DNA of 64,000 nt from Natrarchaeobaculum sulfurireducens. GTDB taxonomy: Archaea; Halobacteriota; Halobacteria; Halobacteriales; Natrialbaceae. The stretch covers positions 2,666,001 through 2,730,000 of the forward strand of contig NZ_CP024047.1 of assembly GCF_003430825.1 (NCBI RefSeq), in the 5' to 3' direction. Below are positions 25,269 through 34,710 of this stretch, piece after piece (within the stretch, counting starts at the first letter, position 1; each line of letters starts with the position of its first letter). The notes under the pieces are model-generated. The model was not told where the DNA came from and searched no databases. It saw nothing but the letters and a program-made list of their open reading frames with translations. A program made the position numbers and the translations under genes.

Positions 25269-25628
25269 TCAGCCCTCCAGTTCGGCGAGCCGGCCAGTAA
25301 TCGAGTCGACAGCCGTGTCGCGTTTCTTGTTGCTCTGCTCGGCTTCGAGGATTCCGTGGAGCAACTCCAGGTCGTCGACGTTTCCGAGTCGGGTCTCGAG
25401 TTCGTCGACGGTCAGCTCCGACGGATGCGGGTCGAGTTCGTCCTCAGGAATCGGCTCGATGTCGTCGTCTTCCTCGTCGCCATCGTCACTGTCGACCGGC
25501 TCGAGCGTGTTCGGGTGCTTCGCTGCGACCCGTTCCAGGACCTCGAGTGTGTCGTCGCGGGTGAACTGCTCTCGATCAAACCGGAACTGCGAGCCGGCAA
25601 CCCGAACGCGGACTGTGTTGTCTGTCAT
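25269..25628 (-). CDS. Capsid-adjacent protein with SAP/LEM-like C-terminus
   Basis: 119 residues. The N-terminal half is short and beta-rich, an acidic linker follows, and the C-terminal helical hairpin (PSELTVDELETRLGNVDDLE) resembles the SAP/LEM-like motifs found in capsid-adjacent phage proteins. It lies directly after the capsid gene. It may bind DNA or act at the head vertex. Confidence 0.5.
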   Translation of the reverse strand: MTDNTVRVRVAGSQFRFDREQFTRDDTLEVLERVAAKHPNTLEPVDSDDGDEEDDDIEPIPEDELDPHPSELTVDELETRLGNVDDLELLHGILEAEQSNKKRDTAVDSITGRLAELEG

Positions 25629-25642
25629 CGTTGGTGGGCTCT

Positions 25643-26800
25643 TTAGGCGTCGATGCCGGTCATCCGAACGATGCCGCGGATACCGTCCGGGCTTCGGCGG
25701 ACGAACGGCGTCCGGCTCGAGAGCGTTTTGTTACGCAACCCGAAGCCGCCGTCGACCTCCCAGTTAGTATTTGTGACGCCCTGGGCGTTCACGATCTGGA
25801 AGTACCGCGTGTCGTTCAGCAGCAGGATGCACGTGTCGCCGTCCAGACGCGGCGCTGGCACGATGTTGAGGTACGGGTACTTCCGCTCAAGGCGCTCCAT
25901 GATCGGCTCGTCGGTCGCCTCAGTCTCGTAGTCCTCGCGGTCGACTTCGCCCCAGAGCTTGCGCGGGACGAAGACCCAGCCGCCGACCTGCGAGACGAGT
26001 GGGACGTCGTCTTCGTCCTGGACGTCGTCCTGCTCCTCGACCGTGTCGTGCAGTTCCTTGAAGTCGGCGAGGATTTCGTTGGGGTCGCCGATCCAGCCGT
26101 TCGAGCCGCTGGCCTGCAGGATGAGGTCGTTGTCACTGTCGAGGCCAGTGACCGCGAGCGTTCCTCGATCGGTCGGGACCTCTCGACCCTCGCTGTTCCA
26201 GAGCATGCTGTGCTCGGATCGGTTGAGCGCACGACGGGCTTCTCGGCCGACGGATGCGTCGAGATCGTCGCCGAACTGCATGGCGTTCTGGACTTCGCGG
26301 CTGTCGAACTCGTAGTCGACGTGGTGGATCCAGAGCGGGACGCCGTGCAGTGCGTTGGCCGGCATCTCCTGAACGCTTCGGGCTCGAGCGTTCATGCTGA
26401 CCGTCGCGTCCATCCGCTCGCTGCGGAGGCGGTCGAAGTAGGCGTAGCGGAAGAGCGACGCCGAGACGCTGAAGCCAGCGCCCTCGAGCTGGTCGATGAC
26501 GGTCGACTCGACGAACTGGTCGTCGAGGATGGTCTCGGCGTACTCCTGCCAGGAGTCGACCTGGAGCGAGGAGTCTGCCGTGAGTTCTGCCTTCGGGCCC
26601 TGGATCCCGACCGCCTGGTCGAGCTCCTCCCACATGTCGGGGCCGATCGGAGACTGGGCGCGGATCTGCTTCCACGCGTTCTCGCGGACGCTCTTGACCG
26701 GGTTGAACAGCGCCGTCTCGTGGAGACGCGTTCCTGCTTCGAACTCCTCGGCCATCTGCGGCTGCTGTGCTTCTACACTGTCAGAAGTGCTGATTGCCAT
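25643..26800 (-). CDS. Major capsid protein (HK97 fold)
   Basis: 385 residues in the canonical place after protease/scaffold and decoration genes. Sequence features fit HK97-type capsids of haloviruses: an acidic N-arm, a central long helix region (NARARSVQEMPANALHGVPL), an A-domain-like stretch (NIVPAPRLDGDTCILL) and the C-terminal RMTGID strand. It builds the icosahedral head. Confidence 0.75.
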   Translation of the reverse strand: MAISTSDSVEAQQPQMAEEFEAGTRLHETALFNPVKSVRENAWKQIRAQSPIGPDMWEELDQAVGIQGPKAELTADSSLQVDSWQEYAETILDDQFVESTVIDQLEGAGFSVSASLFRYAYFDRLRSERMDATVSMNARARSVQEMPANALHGVPLWIHHVDYEFDSREVQNAMQFGDDLDASVGREARRALNRSEHSMLWNSEGREVPTDRGTLAVTGLDSDNDLILQASGSNGWIGDPNEILADFKELHDTVEEQDDVQDEDDVPLVSQVGGWVFVPRKLWGEVDREDYETEATDEPIMERLERKYPYLNIVPAPRLDGDTCILLLNDTRYFQIVNAQGVTNTNWEVDGGFGLRNKTLSSRTPFVRRSPDGIRGIVRMTGIDA

Positions 26801-26811
26801 CTTGAATCACC

Positions 26812-27303
26812 TCAGTAGAACTCCACGAGAACGTGGGTTGGGTCGTCGCCGTCCGACATCTCGACGTCGTCTTCCTGCGCGATCACGCCGATCGCGTCTG
26901 TTGGGTCGCCGTCGAGGACCTCGAGGTATCCGTTGGCGTTCCAGCCGACCTCGTCGCCCTCTCCGTACGTGTCGTCGCTGGCGTCGTCGTCGACGTCAGC
27001 GTACGAGATCAGGAGCCGAGCCTGATCGTGCGATCCGAAGCCGAGCGTCTCGACGTTTGCCTCTGGCTCGTAGGTCTTCTCGAGCGGGCTCTCATCGTCC
27101 TCGATGCCGCGACTGCCAGGGTTGCGCTGTTCGCGAACGACGCGGCGAGTTGGCGAGTCAGCGCCGGCGGCCTCGAAGCCACCGTCGCCGCGGACGACGC
27201 CCTGGCCGGGCTCGAGTTCCTCGAGTGCCTCGCCTTCGTCGAAGGCGACCTGGTTGTGTACCTTTGCTTTGACCGAGTTCGTGGTGTTTAGTGGTCCTGC
27301 CAT
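26812..27303 (-). CDS. Capsid decoration/stabilisation protein
   Basis: 163 residues, beta-rich and acidic. It starts MAGPLNTTNSVKAKVHNQVA and includes GWNANGYLEVLDGDPTDAIG, which resembles phage head-decoration proteins. It is encoded between the protease/scaffold and capsid genes, the usual position. Confidence 0.6.
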   Translation of the reverse strand: MAGPLNTTNSVKAKVHNQVAFDEGEALEELEPGQGVVRGDGGFEAAGADSPTRRVVREQRNPGSRGIEDDESPLEKTYEPEANVETLGFGSHDQARLLISYADVDDDASDDTYGEGDEVGWNANGYLEVLDGDPTDAIGVIAQEDDVEMSDGDDPTHVLVEFY

Positions 27304-27314
27304 CTGTCGTCACC

Positions 27315-28994
27315 TCAGTTGGCGACCCCCGTTCCGTAGGCGTCCAGATCGTCCTCGGCGTCGTCGTCGGTCGACGGCGTAGTGTCGGGAGCGCCGATCG
27401 ACGCCGTCAGCCCAGCGGCGCCGGGCAGACCCGAGCCACTCTGGCCAGTGACGTTGTCGTGGACGTCGTCGACGATCGAGTCCGCCGAGGCCATGAGGTC
27501 CTCGCGGTCGTCCTCGTCGTAGGAATCGCTGTTTGCGATGATCTCCTCGACCTTCTGGCTCTTCGTCGCCTGCTGCTCTGCCTGAGCGAGGAGTTCGTCG
27601 GCGTTCTCCTCAGTCACGAAACCACGCTCCTGCAGGGCGTCACCCAGCTGGTCTGCGGCTTCGTCCGCAGTCATCTCGCCGAGGGTCTTGCCGCCGTCGT
27701 TGGTCGTAGTGTCAGTCCCGTCGTCGGGATCTCCGTTGCTGCCGCTCTCCGCGGCGAGTTCGTACGTCTGTTTGAGCACGTCGTCGTCCATCGCCTCGAG
27801 GGACTCCTTGTCGAAGCCCGCGTTGGCGGTCAAGAACGAGACGTACTGCTGTCGAGTGTTGTCGTCCATAGTTGGATCTGAGTCGTCCACAGGGGATCCC
27901 GACCCGGTGCCGGTTGCCGCCCCCGTCGTTTGCTGGCCATCGGCGTCGGCCGTGACGTCCGCTTCGTCCGGAGCGACGCCGACGAACGCGCTGTCGTAGA
28001 AGTGGCCGCCGTCGGCGCTCGTGATGTGGTCGAGTTTCTCGCCGTCCTCGCTCGCATAGTGGAGCGCGACGTAGACCTCGGCGTCCTCCTCGAGCGGGTC
28101 GTCCAACTCGATCTGGATGCCGGCCTCGATCTCACCAGGCGCCACCGCGTCAGCCTCGCCGATCGAGGAGCTGAGCCCTGGGCCGATGTCCGGATACTCC
28201 TCTCCCTCGAGGTGCGCACACACAACCCAGCGCGCATCCTGGAAGCCGGCCTCGGCGACGCGGATCGTCTCACCGTCAGACGTCTGCGGTTCGACGTGGA
28301 TGAAACCACGCCGGTCGCCGCGATCGCCGATGATGCCGAACTTACGGGCCAGCCACTCGACGATCCCTTCCGGATTCTCGGGGACGTCAGCATCCGCGTG
28401 TGTCGCCGAGGTCAGCTGCTCGGCGAACTCATCTGAGTGGGTGAACGACGCCAGTGCCTCGTTCGGGCCCCACTTTGCGGTGTTGCTCGGCGAGTCGCCT
28501 TTCGAGACGACCGACAGGTCCAGGAACTTGATGTTCGACGCCCGGACGTCGGCCTCGAGGCCGTCGTAGGGCTCGACCTGGAACCGTGGATGGACCGAAA
28601 CCTCGTAGGTCTCCCCGCGGACGCCGTCGGCGATGTCCCGGTCGTGTGTCGTCGCCTCGTAGCCGACTGCTTCGGCGCCCTCGAGCCAGCCTGCCTTCGC
28701 CACTTTGCCGACCGTCTCGTCAGTCGGCGGCGGGTAGACTGGCTGGCCGTCATCGTCTGCAGGATGGTCGGTCGTGAGCGGTTCGCCGGCCTGTGACTCG
28801 GCCGCTTTCTTGAGCTCCTCGCCAGGCATCAGGACTCGAGTCCCGTCGTCCATGTGGAGGATGTCACCGGCGGCGACTGCGATCCCGCCGAAGCGCCACG
28901 GCGGGCCGTCGTCATCGTCGTCCTGACCTGCGGTTAGCCTGGCCGTTCGGGCCGACACCCGCAGGTCGTGAGTACTGTTGTTCTTCATGATCAT
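27315..28994 (-). CDS. Prohead protease-scaffold fusion with an inserted surface-type domain
   Basis: 559 residues in three parts. Residues about 30-190 look like a DUF2213-type prohead protease (DILHMDDGTRVLMPGEELKK, TTDHP with H77, VSVHP with H135). Residues about 240-345 resemble the DUF7282 domain of haloarchaeal surface proteins (for example VVCAHLEGEEYPDIG). Residues about 376-559 form an acidic helical scaffold. Met376 (27869) could start a separate scaffold, but no ribosome-binding site is seen there. ATGs at 28994 and 28988 are both possible starts. Confidence 0.65.
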   Translation of the reverse strand: MIMKNNSTHDLRVSARTARLTAGQDDDDDGPPWRFGGIAVAAGDILHMDDGTRVLMPGEELKKAAESQAGEPLTTDHPADDDGQPVYPPPTDETVGKVAKAGWLEGAEAVGYEATTHDRDIADGVRGETYEVSVHPRFQVEPYDGLEADVRASNIKFLDLSVVSKGDSPSNTAKWGPNEALASFTHSDEFAEQLTSATHADADVPENPEGIVEWLARKFGIIGDRGDRRGFIHVEPQTSDGETIRVAEAGFQDARWVVCAHLEGEEYPDIGPGLSSSIGEADAVAPGEIEAGIQIELDDPLEEDAEVYVALHYASEDGEKLDHITSADGGHFYDSAFVGVAPDEADVTADADGQQTTGAATGTGSGSPVDDSDPTMDDNTRQQYVSFLTANAGFDKESLEAMDDDVLKQTYELAAESGSNGDPDDGTDTTTNDGGKTLGEMTADEAADQLGDALQERGFVTEENADELLAQAEQQATKSQKVEEIIANSDSYDEDDREDLMASADSIVDDVHDNVTGQSGSGLPGAAGLTASIGAPDTTPSTDDDAEDDLDAYGTGVAN

Positions 28995-29076
28995 GTCGGC
29001 CCGGGACCTCGCCTCTCACGCCGCGCCGGCCGATCCGGAAAAGCGTGGGTGTCGTGTGAGGGTCATCGGTCCCGGA

Positions 29077-30141
29077 TTACGCTGCTGTCTGCTGTGGTGA
29101 GAAGTGCGCGACCAACTCCTCGGCGCCGTCGTCGTCCGCTGCTGCCAGCGCCTCGTAGCGCTCTCGAGAGTCGGCGACGAACGCGCCAGCCCGGAGCATC
29201 GCAACGAACTGCTTCGGGTGCTCGAGGTACGCCGACGCCGCAGCTTCGTTGACCACGGGAACGACGGCGCAACGGCATTGAGGGTGGATTGCCGGCTGGT
29301 ATTCGCTACCCTCGAACTCGTCCAGTTCCCACGGGCCCTGGGAAGCCACCTCGGCACACTGCTCGCAGACGGCCTCGTCGCCGGCCGTCTGGACCTGAAC
29401 CTCTGGCTCGATGCCGACCTCCTCGACACCCTGCTGTCGGTACCGCTCAACTGAGGCCTGGGTGTGGGCGTTGATCGTCTCCGTCCGAGCCAATACGGTA
29501 GCCCGCGTCTTCCCGATCTTGTCGACGCGATCGGTGAGCCGACGTGCCATCTCTCGAGGGTTGACGCCCTCGGCGAGCCCGTCGGCGAGCTCTCGAGTGA
29601 CCTGCTGGGCGACCGCGTCACAGATGCCGTCGAGTTCGGCGTAGTTGCGGGCGAACAGCACGTGCAACTTGCGCTCGTGGACCGGCATCTCGACGACGTC
29701 GGCTGCCTCCGTGGCAGCACCAGCACTGACGCCGGCTCGTTTGAGGTTCGAGTCAGCATCCTCGACACCGCGTTCGTAGGCACGGCGGATCCAGACGTTC
29801 TCGTCTCGGTCGATCACCTCGAGAACTTCCGAGTCCATCGCCTCGTCGAGCCACGCCTCGAAGCGTTCGACTCGCTCGCCCGGGTCGATCGTGCTCAGGT
29901 CCGGCGGTCCGTCGACGCCGGCGAACGTCTCGAGTAGCTGGTCTATCTCGTCATCCGTGAGGTAGGTGTCCTCGAGCCCGAAGATGTCGTCCTCGGTCAC
30001 TCGCTCGCGGATGGCGGTGTTGATCCGGCCGAACGCGCCACGGAGACGCTGGCCGTACGTCTCTCGGATCGTCTTCGTCTTCGTGGGATCTTCCGAGGCT
30101 GTGAGTTCTCGAGGGCGTTCGTACGTTGGGTTGAACGACAT
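29077..30141 (-). CDS. Phage head morphogenesis protein (SPP1 gp7/Mu F type)
   Basis: 354 residues. The C-terminal part carries the family signature ARTETINAHTQASVERYR, then CEQC and IHPQCRCAVVPV. These minor head proteins associate with portal and are ejected or assist assembly. It follows the portal gene with a two-base gap. Confidence 0.8.
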   Translation of the reverse strand: MSFNPTYERPRELTASEDPTKTKTIRETYGQRLRGAFGRINTAIRERVTEDDIFGLEDTYLTDDEIDQLLETFAGVDGPPDLSTIDPGERVERFEAWLDEAMDSEVLEVIDRDENVWIRRAYERGVEDADSNLKRAGVSAGAATEAADVVEMPVHERKLHVLFARNYAELDGICDAVAQQVTRELADGLAEGVNPREMARRLTDRVDKIGKTRATVLARTETINAHTQASVERYRQQGVEEVGIEPEVQVQTAGDEAVCEQCAEVASQGPWELDEFEGSEYQPAIHPQCRCAVVPVVNEAAASAYLEHPKQFVAMLRAGAFVADSRERYEALAAADDDGAEELVAHFSPQQTAA

Positions 30142-30143
30142 GC

Positions 30144-31565
30144 TCAGTCACCGGCTTGGAGCGACTGCCACTGTGCCTCGACCTCGTCGTTGTCTTCGTC
30201 GAGTGGTGGCAGTTCCGCAGTATCGAGTTCTGCTGGCAGCTTGCCGTCCTCGATGTACTCGAGTTGCTGCTCCGGCGTGAGGATGCCAGGGGCGACTTGC
30301 ATCCAAGTCTCGAGGACGTCGGCCCGCGTCTCGCGGACGTCGGCCTGGTCGGCCTCACTTAGCTCTGCCAGCGGCTTCCAGATGGTGTCGTAGCCGTCGC
30401 CGGCTGGCGGCTCGATCGAGCCGAAGTCGACGAGTCGGTCGATCAGTTCCCGCACGATCAGCGGCTCGACGAACTCGTTCCGTCGCTCCGAGATCTTCCC
30501 GTACCATTCCTTCAGGTCCTGCGTGGTCGCTCGCTCGCCAGTCTCGTTACCCTTCAGGACGGACTGCGGGATCCCCGTCTGCGAGGAGATCGCCTCGATG
30601 TTCGGATCGATGATCGGGCTCGGCTCGATCTCCTCGCCACCGAGTGACTTGACGTCGTCGGCGCCGTGGGTCCGGAGCACGTTCTCGAGGCCGTGCTGCC
30701 AGCGCTGGAGATGTTCTCGAAGTTCGTCGCCACCGTCGTCGACGTCGAAGTTCTCCGAGATGTTGATGTGGATCCCCCACGCCGCTGCCCGGTAGGCCAG
30801 CTGGCCGGCAGATCCGAGTGTGCGCTCGATGTCGATCAGGTTGTTGTAGACCGGCTTCTGCCGAGGGATGCCGCGGAGTTCGTCGTCGAGCAGCTCGTCC
30901 GACGGGATGTGGATGACGCGGCTCCAGTGGACCCAGACCGTCTCGGGGCCCTCTTGTCGGATGACGCCCTCGTTCTCGTTCTCGTCGCTGAAGTCCAGTT
31001 GATACCTGATCGGCTCGTTCCACCGGCCCGATCCCGGCCCGCCGACGCGGACGTCAGCGACCGACGCCCTCGAGAACGGCCGCAGCCCGGTCAGTTCGCT
31101 ACCCTGCTCGACTGGCGTATCGAGGTCACTGGGGTCCTCGGTGTCGTCGAACTCGAGGACGAGCGCGCCGAACTTGCCGATCCCTGCGAGCTTGTCTGCC
31201 CGGCGGCAGTAGTGCCACAGTCGGAGATCGTCGACGAGGTCCTCGACGTCTGCCTCGAACGAGGTCTGATCTGCGCTGCCCGACGGCTCGGCGTGGTCGT
31301 CGATCTCCGGTGGATCGCGCCAGGTCGTCTCCGGCGGCAGGAACGTGACGGCGTAGGCGTACGGGTTCCGCAGGGCGAGGGCGAAGTAGTCCTCGACGGT
31401 TGGGTTCTTGTCCCAGTTGAAGACCTCGTAGTAGTCCTCGTCGCCCGGTAGGTTCTCCCCCAACGCCTGGGCGAGAGCAAACCGCATCTGGAACTCCTGC
31501 CGCGTCGAGAGGCCTCCGTCTCGAGTAACGAGCTCTGCCTCTGTCTCAGTATCTTCGTCAGTCAT
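30144..31565 (-). CDS. Portal protein
   Basis: 473 residues. The arrangement after large terminase and the sequence (FGALVLEFDDTEDPSD, VHWSRVIHIPSDELLDDELR, then GIPQSVLKGNETGERATTQD) match the phage portal family of DUF1073-like type. It forms the dodecameric DNA gate of the capsid. Confidence 0.75.
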   Translation of the reverse strand: MTDEDTETEAELVTRDGGLSTRQEFQMRFALAQALGENLPGDEDYYEVFNWDKNPTVEDYFALALRNPYAYAVTFLPPETTWRDPPEIDDHAEPSGSADQTSFEADVEDLVDDLRLWHYCRRADKLAGIGKFGALVLEFDDTEDPSDLDTPVEQGSELTGLRPFSRASVADVRVGGPGSGRWNEPIRYQLDFSDENENEGVIRQEGPETVWVHWSRVIHIPSDELLDDELRGIPRQKPVYNNLIDIERTLGSAGQLAYRAAAWGIHINISENFDVDDGGDELREHLQRWQHGLENVLRTHGADDVKSLGGEEIEPSPIIDPNIEAISSQTGIPQSVLKGNETGERATTQDLKEWYGKISERRNEFVEPLIVRELIDRLVDFGSIEPPAGDGYDTIWKPLAELSEADQADVRETRADVLETWMQVAPGILTPEQQLEYIEDGKLPAELDTAELPPLDEDNDEVEAQWQSLQAGD

Positions 31566-31580
31566 GATCTTTGAAAAGGC

Positions 31581-33122
31581 CTACCAGGTGCCGCTGCCGC
31601 TGTTGGTGTCGTCGTCGTACTCCACCGCTCGCATCGCGATCTCGATCGCATCCAGGCGGTCGTCGTGTGAGGCGTTTGGGAACTGCAGCCACTCCTCGAC
31701 CTCGAAGTTGCGCCACTCCTCATCGGTGGGCGAGCCGACGATCCGTAGCGTGGAGCTCTCGAAGTCGGCCGCCATGTTGTGGATCCGTTCTTCCTTGTCG
31801 CCGCTCGAGGAGTCGCCCTCCGCCGGGATCGGCGAGTCATCGCGAAGACGCTGGGCGACGCCACGGTTGGCGTTCTGCTCGACCAGCATCTGATCGACGT
31901 CGACGTCCTCGAGGTGCTCTTCTGCCCAGTCGGCAGACTCTTTGACCGACATGCCGCGGTCGCGGACGAGCGTCGTCAGGTAGCCTCGCTCGACGTCGGC
32001 GTTCCAGGCGATGACTGCAAGTGCGGTCCAGTCGGTGTCGTCCTCAGCGGCCTGCTGAAGGTCCTCGACGAGGCCGATGTCCATGCCGGCGTACCACTCG
32101 TAACTCGAGCGGGGTTTCGGGAGTTCGTCGACGTAGGTGAGCCAGTCGGACTTGAACACCTCGCCGGAGAGAGCGTGGGGATCCTGCTGGTTCTCCCGTC
32201 GCCAGATCGGCGTCGTGTTGTCGCCGTCGACGATGTCGTACAGCAGCGACTCCGCCGGCTTGTGTTCCGGCCAGAGGACTGTCATCGGCTCGTCCGGGAT
32301 CACGCCGTTGTTCGCGAGGTTGACGTCCGCCGGCAGGTCGCCGACGTCGGCGTAGACCTCGCCGTCGTCGCCGCGAACCTGCCAGGCCCGCTGCTCGACG
32401 AGTGGCCAGTCCTCTTCGGCGATCGCCTTGTAGGTCCTGGCGTCCCAGCTCGCCGAGTTCAGGATGTCCGTCTCGTAGATGTCCTGCGGGTGCTTCCGCG
32501 TGCCGATCATCGCCTGGACGCCGTCGCACTCGAGGACGGAGTCCGGGTCGATCAGGTTCTTCTCGTAGTCGCGGAAGTACTCCCGGACGTTTCGGCGCTG
32601 CTTCGCCGTCCGCTGGTTGTCCCAGTCCGCGATGTCGTCCCAGACGATGACGTCGAAGTGCTTTCCGGTCAGCTGTGACTCGAGGCCGTACGGCGAGATC
32701 GTGGGCTCCTTCTCGGTGTTCGCTGCCGTGTTGAGTTGCTGGCCGGCGGCGTTCTCGATCTCAATCCCGAACTGTGGCGCCCAGTGTTCGACGGCGTCGA
32801 CGACCTTGCTGGTCCGTTCGGCTGCGAGATCGGCCGTCTTCGAGATCACCGCGACGCGGACGTCGGGGTACGAGAGGATGACCCACGTCGGGAACACGAC
32901 GCCGATCCCCTCGCTCTTGCCGTGGCCTCGAGGGAGCAGTCGCGCGATCTTCGTCGCTGCGTATGGAAAATCCGGGTCGACCGCCTTCCAAAGCGCGTTG
33001 TACAGCTCCTTCAGGTGCGGGCCCGGTGGCAGTGAGTAATCGAACAGTTGGATCGACGCGATCGCCGGGTGTGCGAGCGGGTTCCGCTCGGCGATCTGCA
33101 TCACGTCTGCTGCCTGGCTCAT
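31581..33122 (-). CDS. Terminase large subunit
   Basis: 513 residues. ATPase motifs are Walker A LLPRGHGKSEG (about 62-72) and Walker B FDVIVWDDIAD. The C-terminal RNase-H-fold nuclease has acidic motifs AGMDIGLVED and HDDRLDAIEIA. It powers DNA packaging and cuts concatemers. It overlaps the small-subunit gene. Confidence 0.85.
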   Translation of the reverse strand: MSQAADVMQIAERNPLAHPAIASIQLFDYSLPPGPHLKELYNALWKAVDPDFPYAATKIARLLPRGHGKSEGIGVVFPTWVILSYPDVRVAVISKTADLAAERTSKVVDAVEHWAPQFGIEIENAAGQQLNTAANTEKEPTISPYGLESQLTGKHFDVIVWDDIADWDNQRTAKQRRNVREYFRDYEKNLIDPDSVLECDGVQAMIGTRKHPQDIYETDILNSASWDARTYKAIAEEDWPLVEQRAWQVRGDDGEVYADVGDLPADVNLANNGVIPDEPMTVLWPEHKPAESLLYDIVDGDNTTPIWRRENQQDPHALSGEVFKSDWLTYVDELPKPRSSYEWYAGMDIGLVEDLQQAAEDDTDWTALAVIAWNADVERGYLTTLVRDRGMSVKESADWAEEHLEDVDVDQMLVEQNANRGVAQRLRDDSPIPAEGDSSSGDKEERIHNMAADFESSTLRIVGSPTDEEWRNFEVEEWLQFPNASHDDRLDAIEIAMRAVEYDDDTNSGSGTW

Positions 33123-33874
33123 GTGTCTGGCTCTTCGTCGAAGGCCTCCTCGAGCGCCTCCTTATCCTCGCTCGAGAGGGTTAGCTCGAGGCTGTCCTGC
33201 ATCGCGTCGGCTTTCTGACTCTCGGGATCGTCCAGGAGCCCGAGGTCTTTGAGCCACTGCCGGCGGTCGCTCGAGAGTTTCCGTTGCGCCTGGATGACGA
33301 CGCTCTCCTTGTACGTCTCCACAGTCACGGAGCCGTCTTCAGGGTTGAAGTCGCGTTCCGTCTCGCGATCGACCAGCGGGTTGCCCGACTCGAGCGACTC
33401 TGGCTTGTCGTTCGCCCACTGGTCGAGGACGACGTCTTTCACGTGACTGATCGAGAGGCGTTCAAGCTCCATCTCGAGCCCTTTCGGCGGCTCTCTGCCG
33501 TGACGTCGCTCGTACTCCTCGAGGTAGTCCTCGAAGATCTCGTCGGCGAGCGCCTGGAGCGACTCGTCGAGGACGTCGGCGTAGAAGCTCTTCTCGTCAG
33601 TGTAGCCGCCGTGGGTCGTCCCGTTCGTGTTGCCCGCTGGGGCGCCGGCGCCGGCTCGAGCGCCACCAGACCCGGCGTTCCCGCCGTGATGCTTGCACCG
33701 ACCCTCACCGACGTGATCCGTGCCACGTCCCGGGGTCGATCGGCAGTAGGCGACGAACACAGTCTCGCCGTCGCGCCTTTCCGTGCGCTTGCCACGGCAG
33801 TGTTCGTCGGTCGGCTCGAGCGTCGGGACCTCGTCCGACGGCTGGCCGACCAGCTCATCTTCGTCGACGTTCAT
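33119..33874 (-). CDS. Terminase small subunit
   Basis: 251 residues. It has the Gly-rich TerS-type motif GAPAGNTNGTTHGGYTDEKS preceded by a Cys/His cluster (C...C...CKHHGGNAG). The remainder is helical and acidic. TerS recognises packaging DNA and recruits TerL, encoded immediately downstream with an ATGA overlap. Confidence 0.7.
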   Translation of the reverse strand: MNVDEDELVGQPSDEVPTLEPTDEHCRGKRTERRDGETVFVAYCRSTPGRGTDHVGEGRCKHHGGNAGSGGARAGAGAPAGNTNGTTHGGYTDEKSFYADVLDESLQALADEIFEDYLEEYERRHGREPPKGLEMELERLSISHVKDVVLDQWANDKPESLESGNPLVDRETERDFNPEDGSVTVETYKESVVIQAQRKLSSDRRQWLKDLGLLDDPESQKADAMQDSLELTLSSEDKEALEEAFDEEPDT

Positions 33875-33898
33875 GGGATTGATTAGTTCACCAAAGAG

Positions 33899-34324
33899 TC
33901 AGTCGCCGCTCGAGCGTGCTTCAGGGTCGATCTCGAGCGCTGCGAGGACCGCCGAGGTTCGTTTAGAGGGCGTATAGCCAGTGATGAACGCGCGGTGTCG
34001 TGCCTGGTCCCACGGGACGTCCTCGCCGTACGCCGGCGTCGGGAGTGAGAGGTCGATTACCGTCTCGCCATCGCGAAGGAACCAGTGAGCGCCGTCGGCG
34101 TCATCGTAGACGTCGTCCCAGCCGATGCAGTACACCTCGAGATTGCTGTCTGTGCCGCCTCGAGCGTGGAAATAGGCCTCGCTCAGGACGTAACAGGCTT
34201 CTCGAATCGGGTCGACACCGTCGGTTTCGTAGTCGTCGTGGCGGACGTCCGGGTTGTTGCGGACGTACTCACGAAGCCGGCGAGCCGTATCGTCCGGCTC
34301 GACGAGGATCTCGAGATCAGTCAT
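33899..34324 (-). CDS. Haloviral hypothetical protein (141 aa)
   Basis: 141 residues, with the middle reading YFHARGGTDSNLEVYCIGWD and GAHWFLRDGETVIDLSLP. It looks like an enzyme-like alpha/beta fold but no catalytic motif is certain. It sits upstream of the terminase genes. Confidence 0.6.
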   Translation of the reverse strand: MTDLEILVEPDDTARRLREYVRNNPDVRHDDYETDGVDPIREACYVLSEAYFHARGGTDSNLEVYCIGWDDVYDDADGAHWFLRDGETVIDLSLPTPAYGEDVPWDQARHRAFITGYTPSKRTSAVLAALEIDPEARSSGD

Positions 34325-34327
34325 GTG

Positions 34328-34462
34328 TTATCTCCAGTACTCGAGTTGCGGCGCTTCGCGACAGCGTAGCCAGCCGTCGGGAGTGCCGTCCCAGATGATG
34401 AGCCAGCCACCCTCTTCGATCTCTTTGACGTCGTCTCCGCGCTCGAGATCGTCGCTGGACAT
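34328..34462 (-). CDS. Small Trp-rich protein (44 aa)
   Basis: 44 residues, MSSDDLERGDDVKEIEEGGW, then an SH3-like short beta stretch with three more Trp, ending EYWR. Packed four bases after one neighbour and close to the next. Function unknown. Confidence 0.5.
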   Translation of the reverse strand: MSSDDLERGDDVKEIEEGGWLIIWDGTPDGWLRCREAPQLEYWR

Positions 34463-34465
34463 CGC

Positions 34466-34597
34466 TCAGTCGGTCGTCGGGTTGATCTTCCCGCAGACAC
34501 GGCAGAACGGGTTTGCGCCCGGACGGTCGATGATGTCGGGGTGGGCGCACTCGTCGTCATCGTCGCGATCGTCACCCCAGTACTGTCCAGAGGGCAT
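34466..34597 (-). CDS. Small zinc-finger protein (43 aa)
   Basis: 43 residues with a probable zinc site C-x2-H near residues 17-20 plus CRVCG at 32-36. Such micro zinc-finger proteins are frequent in haloviruses. Start MPSGQYWGDD at 34597. Confidence 0.5.
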   Translation of the reverse strand: MPSGQYWGDDRDDDDECAHPDIIDRPGANPFCRVCGKINPTTD

Positions 34598-34602
34598 AGC
34601 GG

Positions 34603-34707
34603 TCAGCGACCCTCCTCGAGGACGAGGTCCCACGCGATCGTGCCGTCGGGCTCGAGGACGGCAGCGTTCGGTCGCGGTCCGTGGTTGCACTGTCGATACG
34701 GATCCAT
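34603..34707 (-). CDS. Very small protein (34 aa)
   Basis: 34 residues, MDPYRQCNHGPRPNAAVLEP, ending LVLEEGR. Tightly packed in the operon. Its composition fits neighbours but length alone is weak evidence. Confidence 0.35.
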   Translation of the reverse strand: MDPYRQCNHGPRPNAAVLEPDGTIAWDLVLEEGR

Positions 34708-34710
34708 GGC

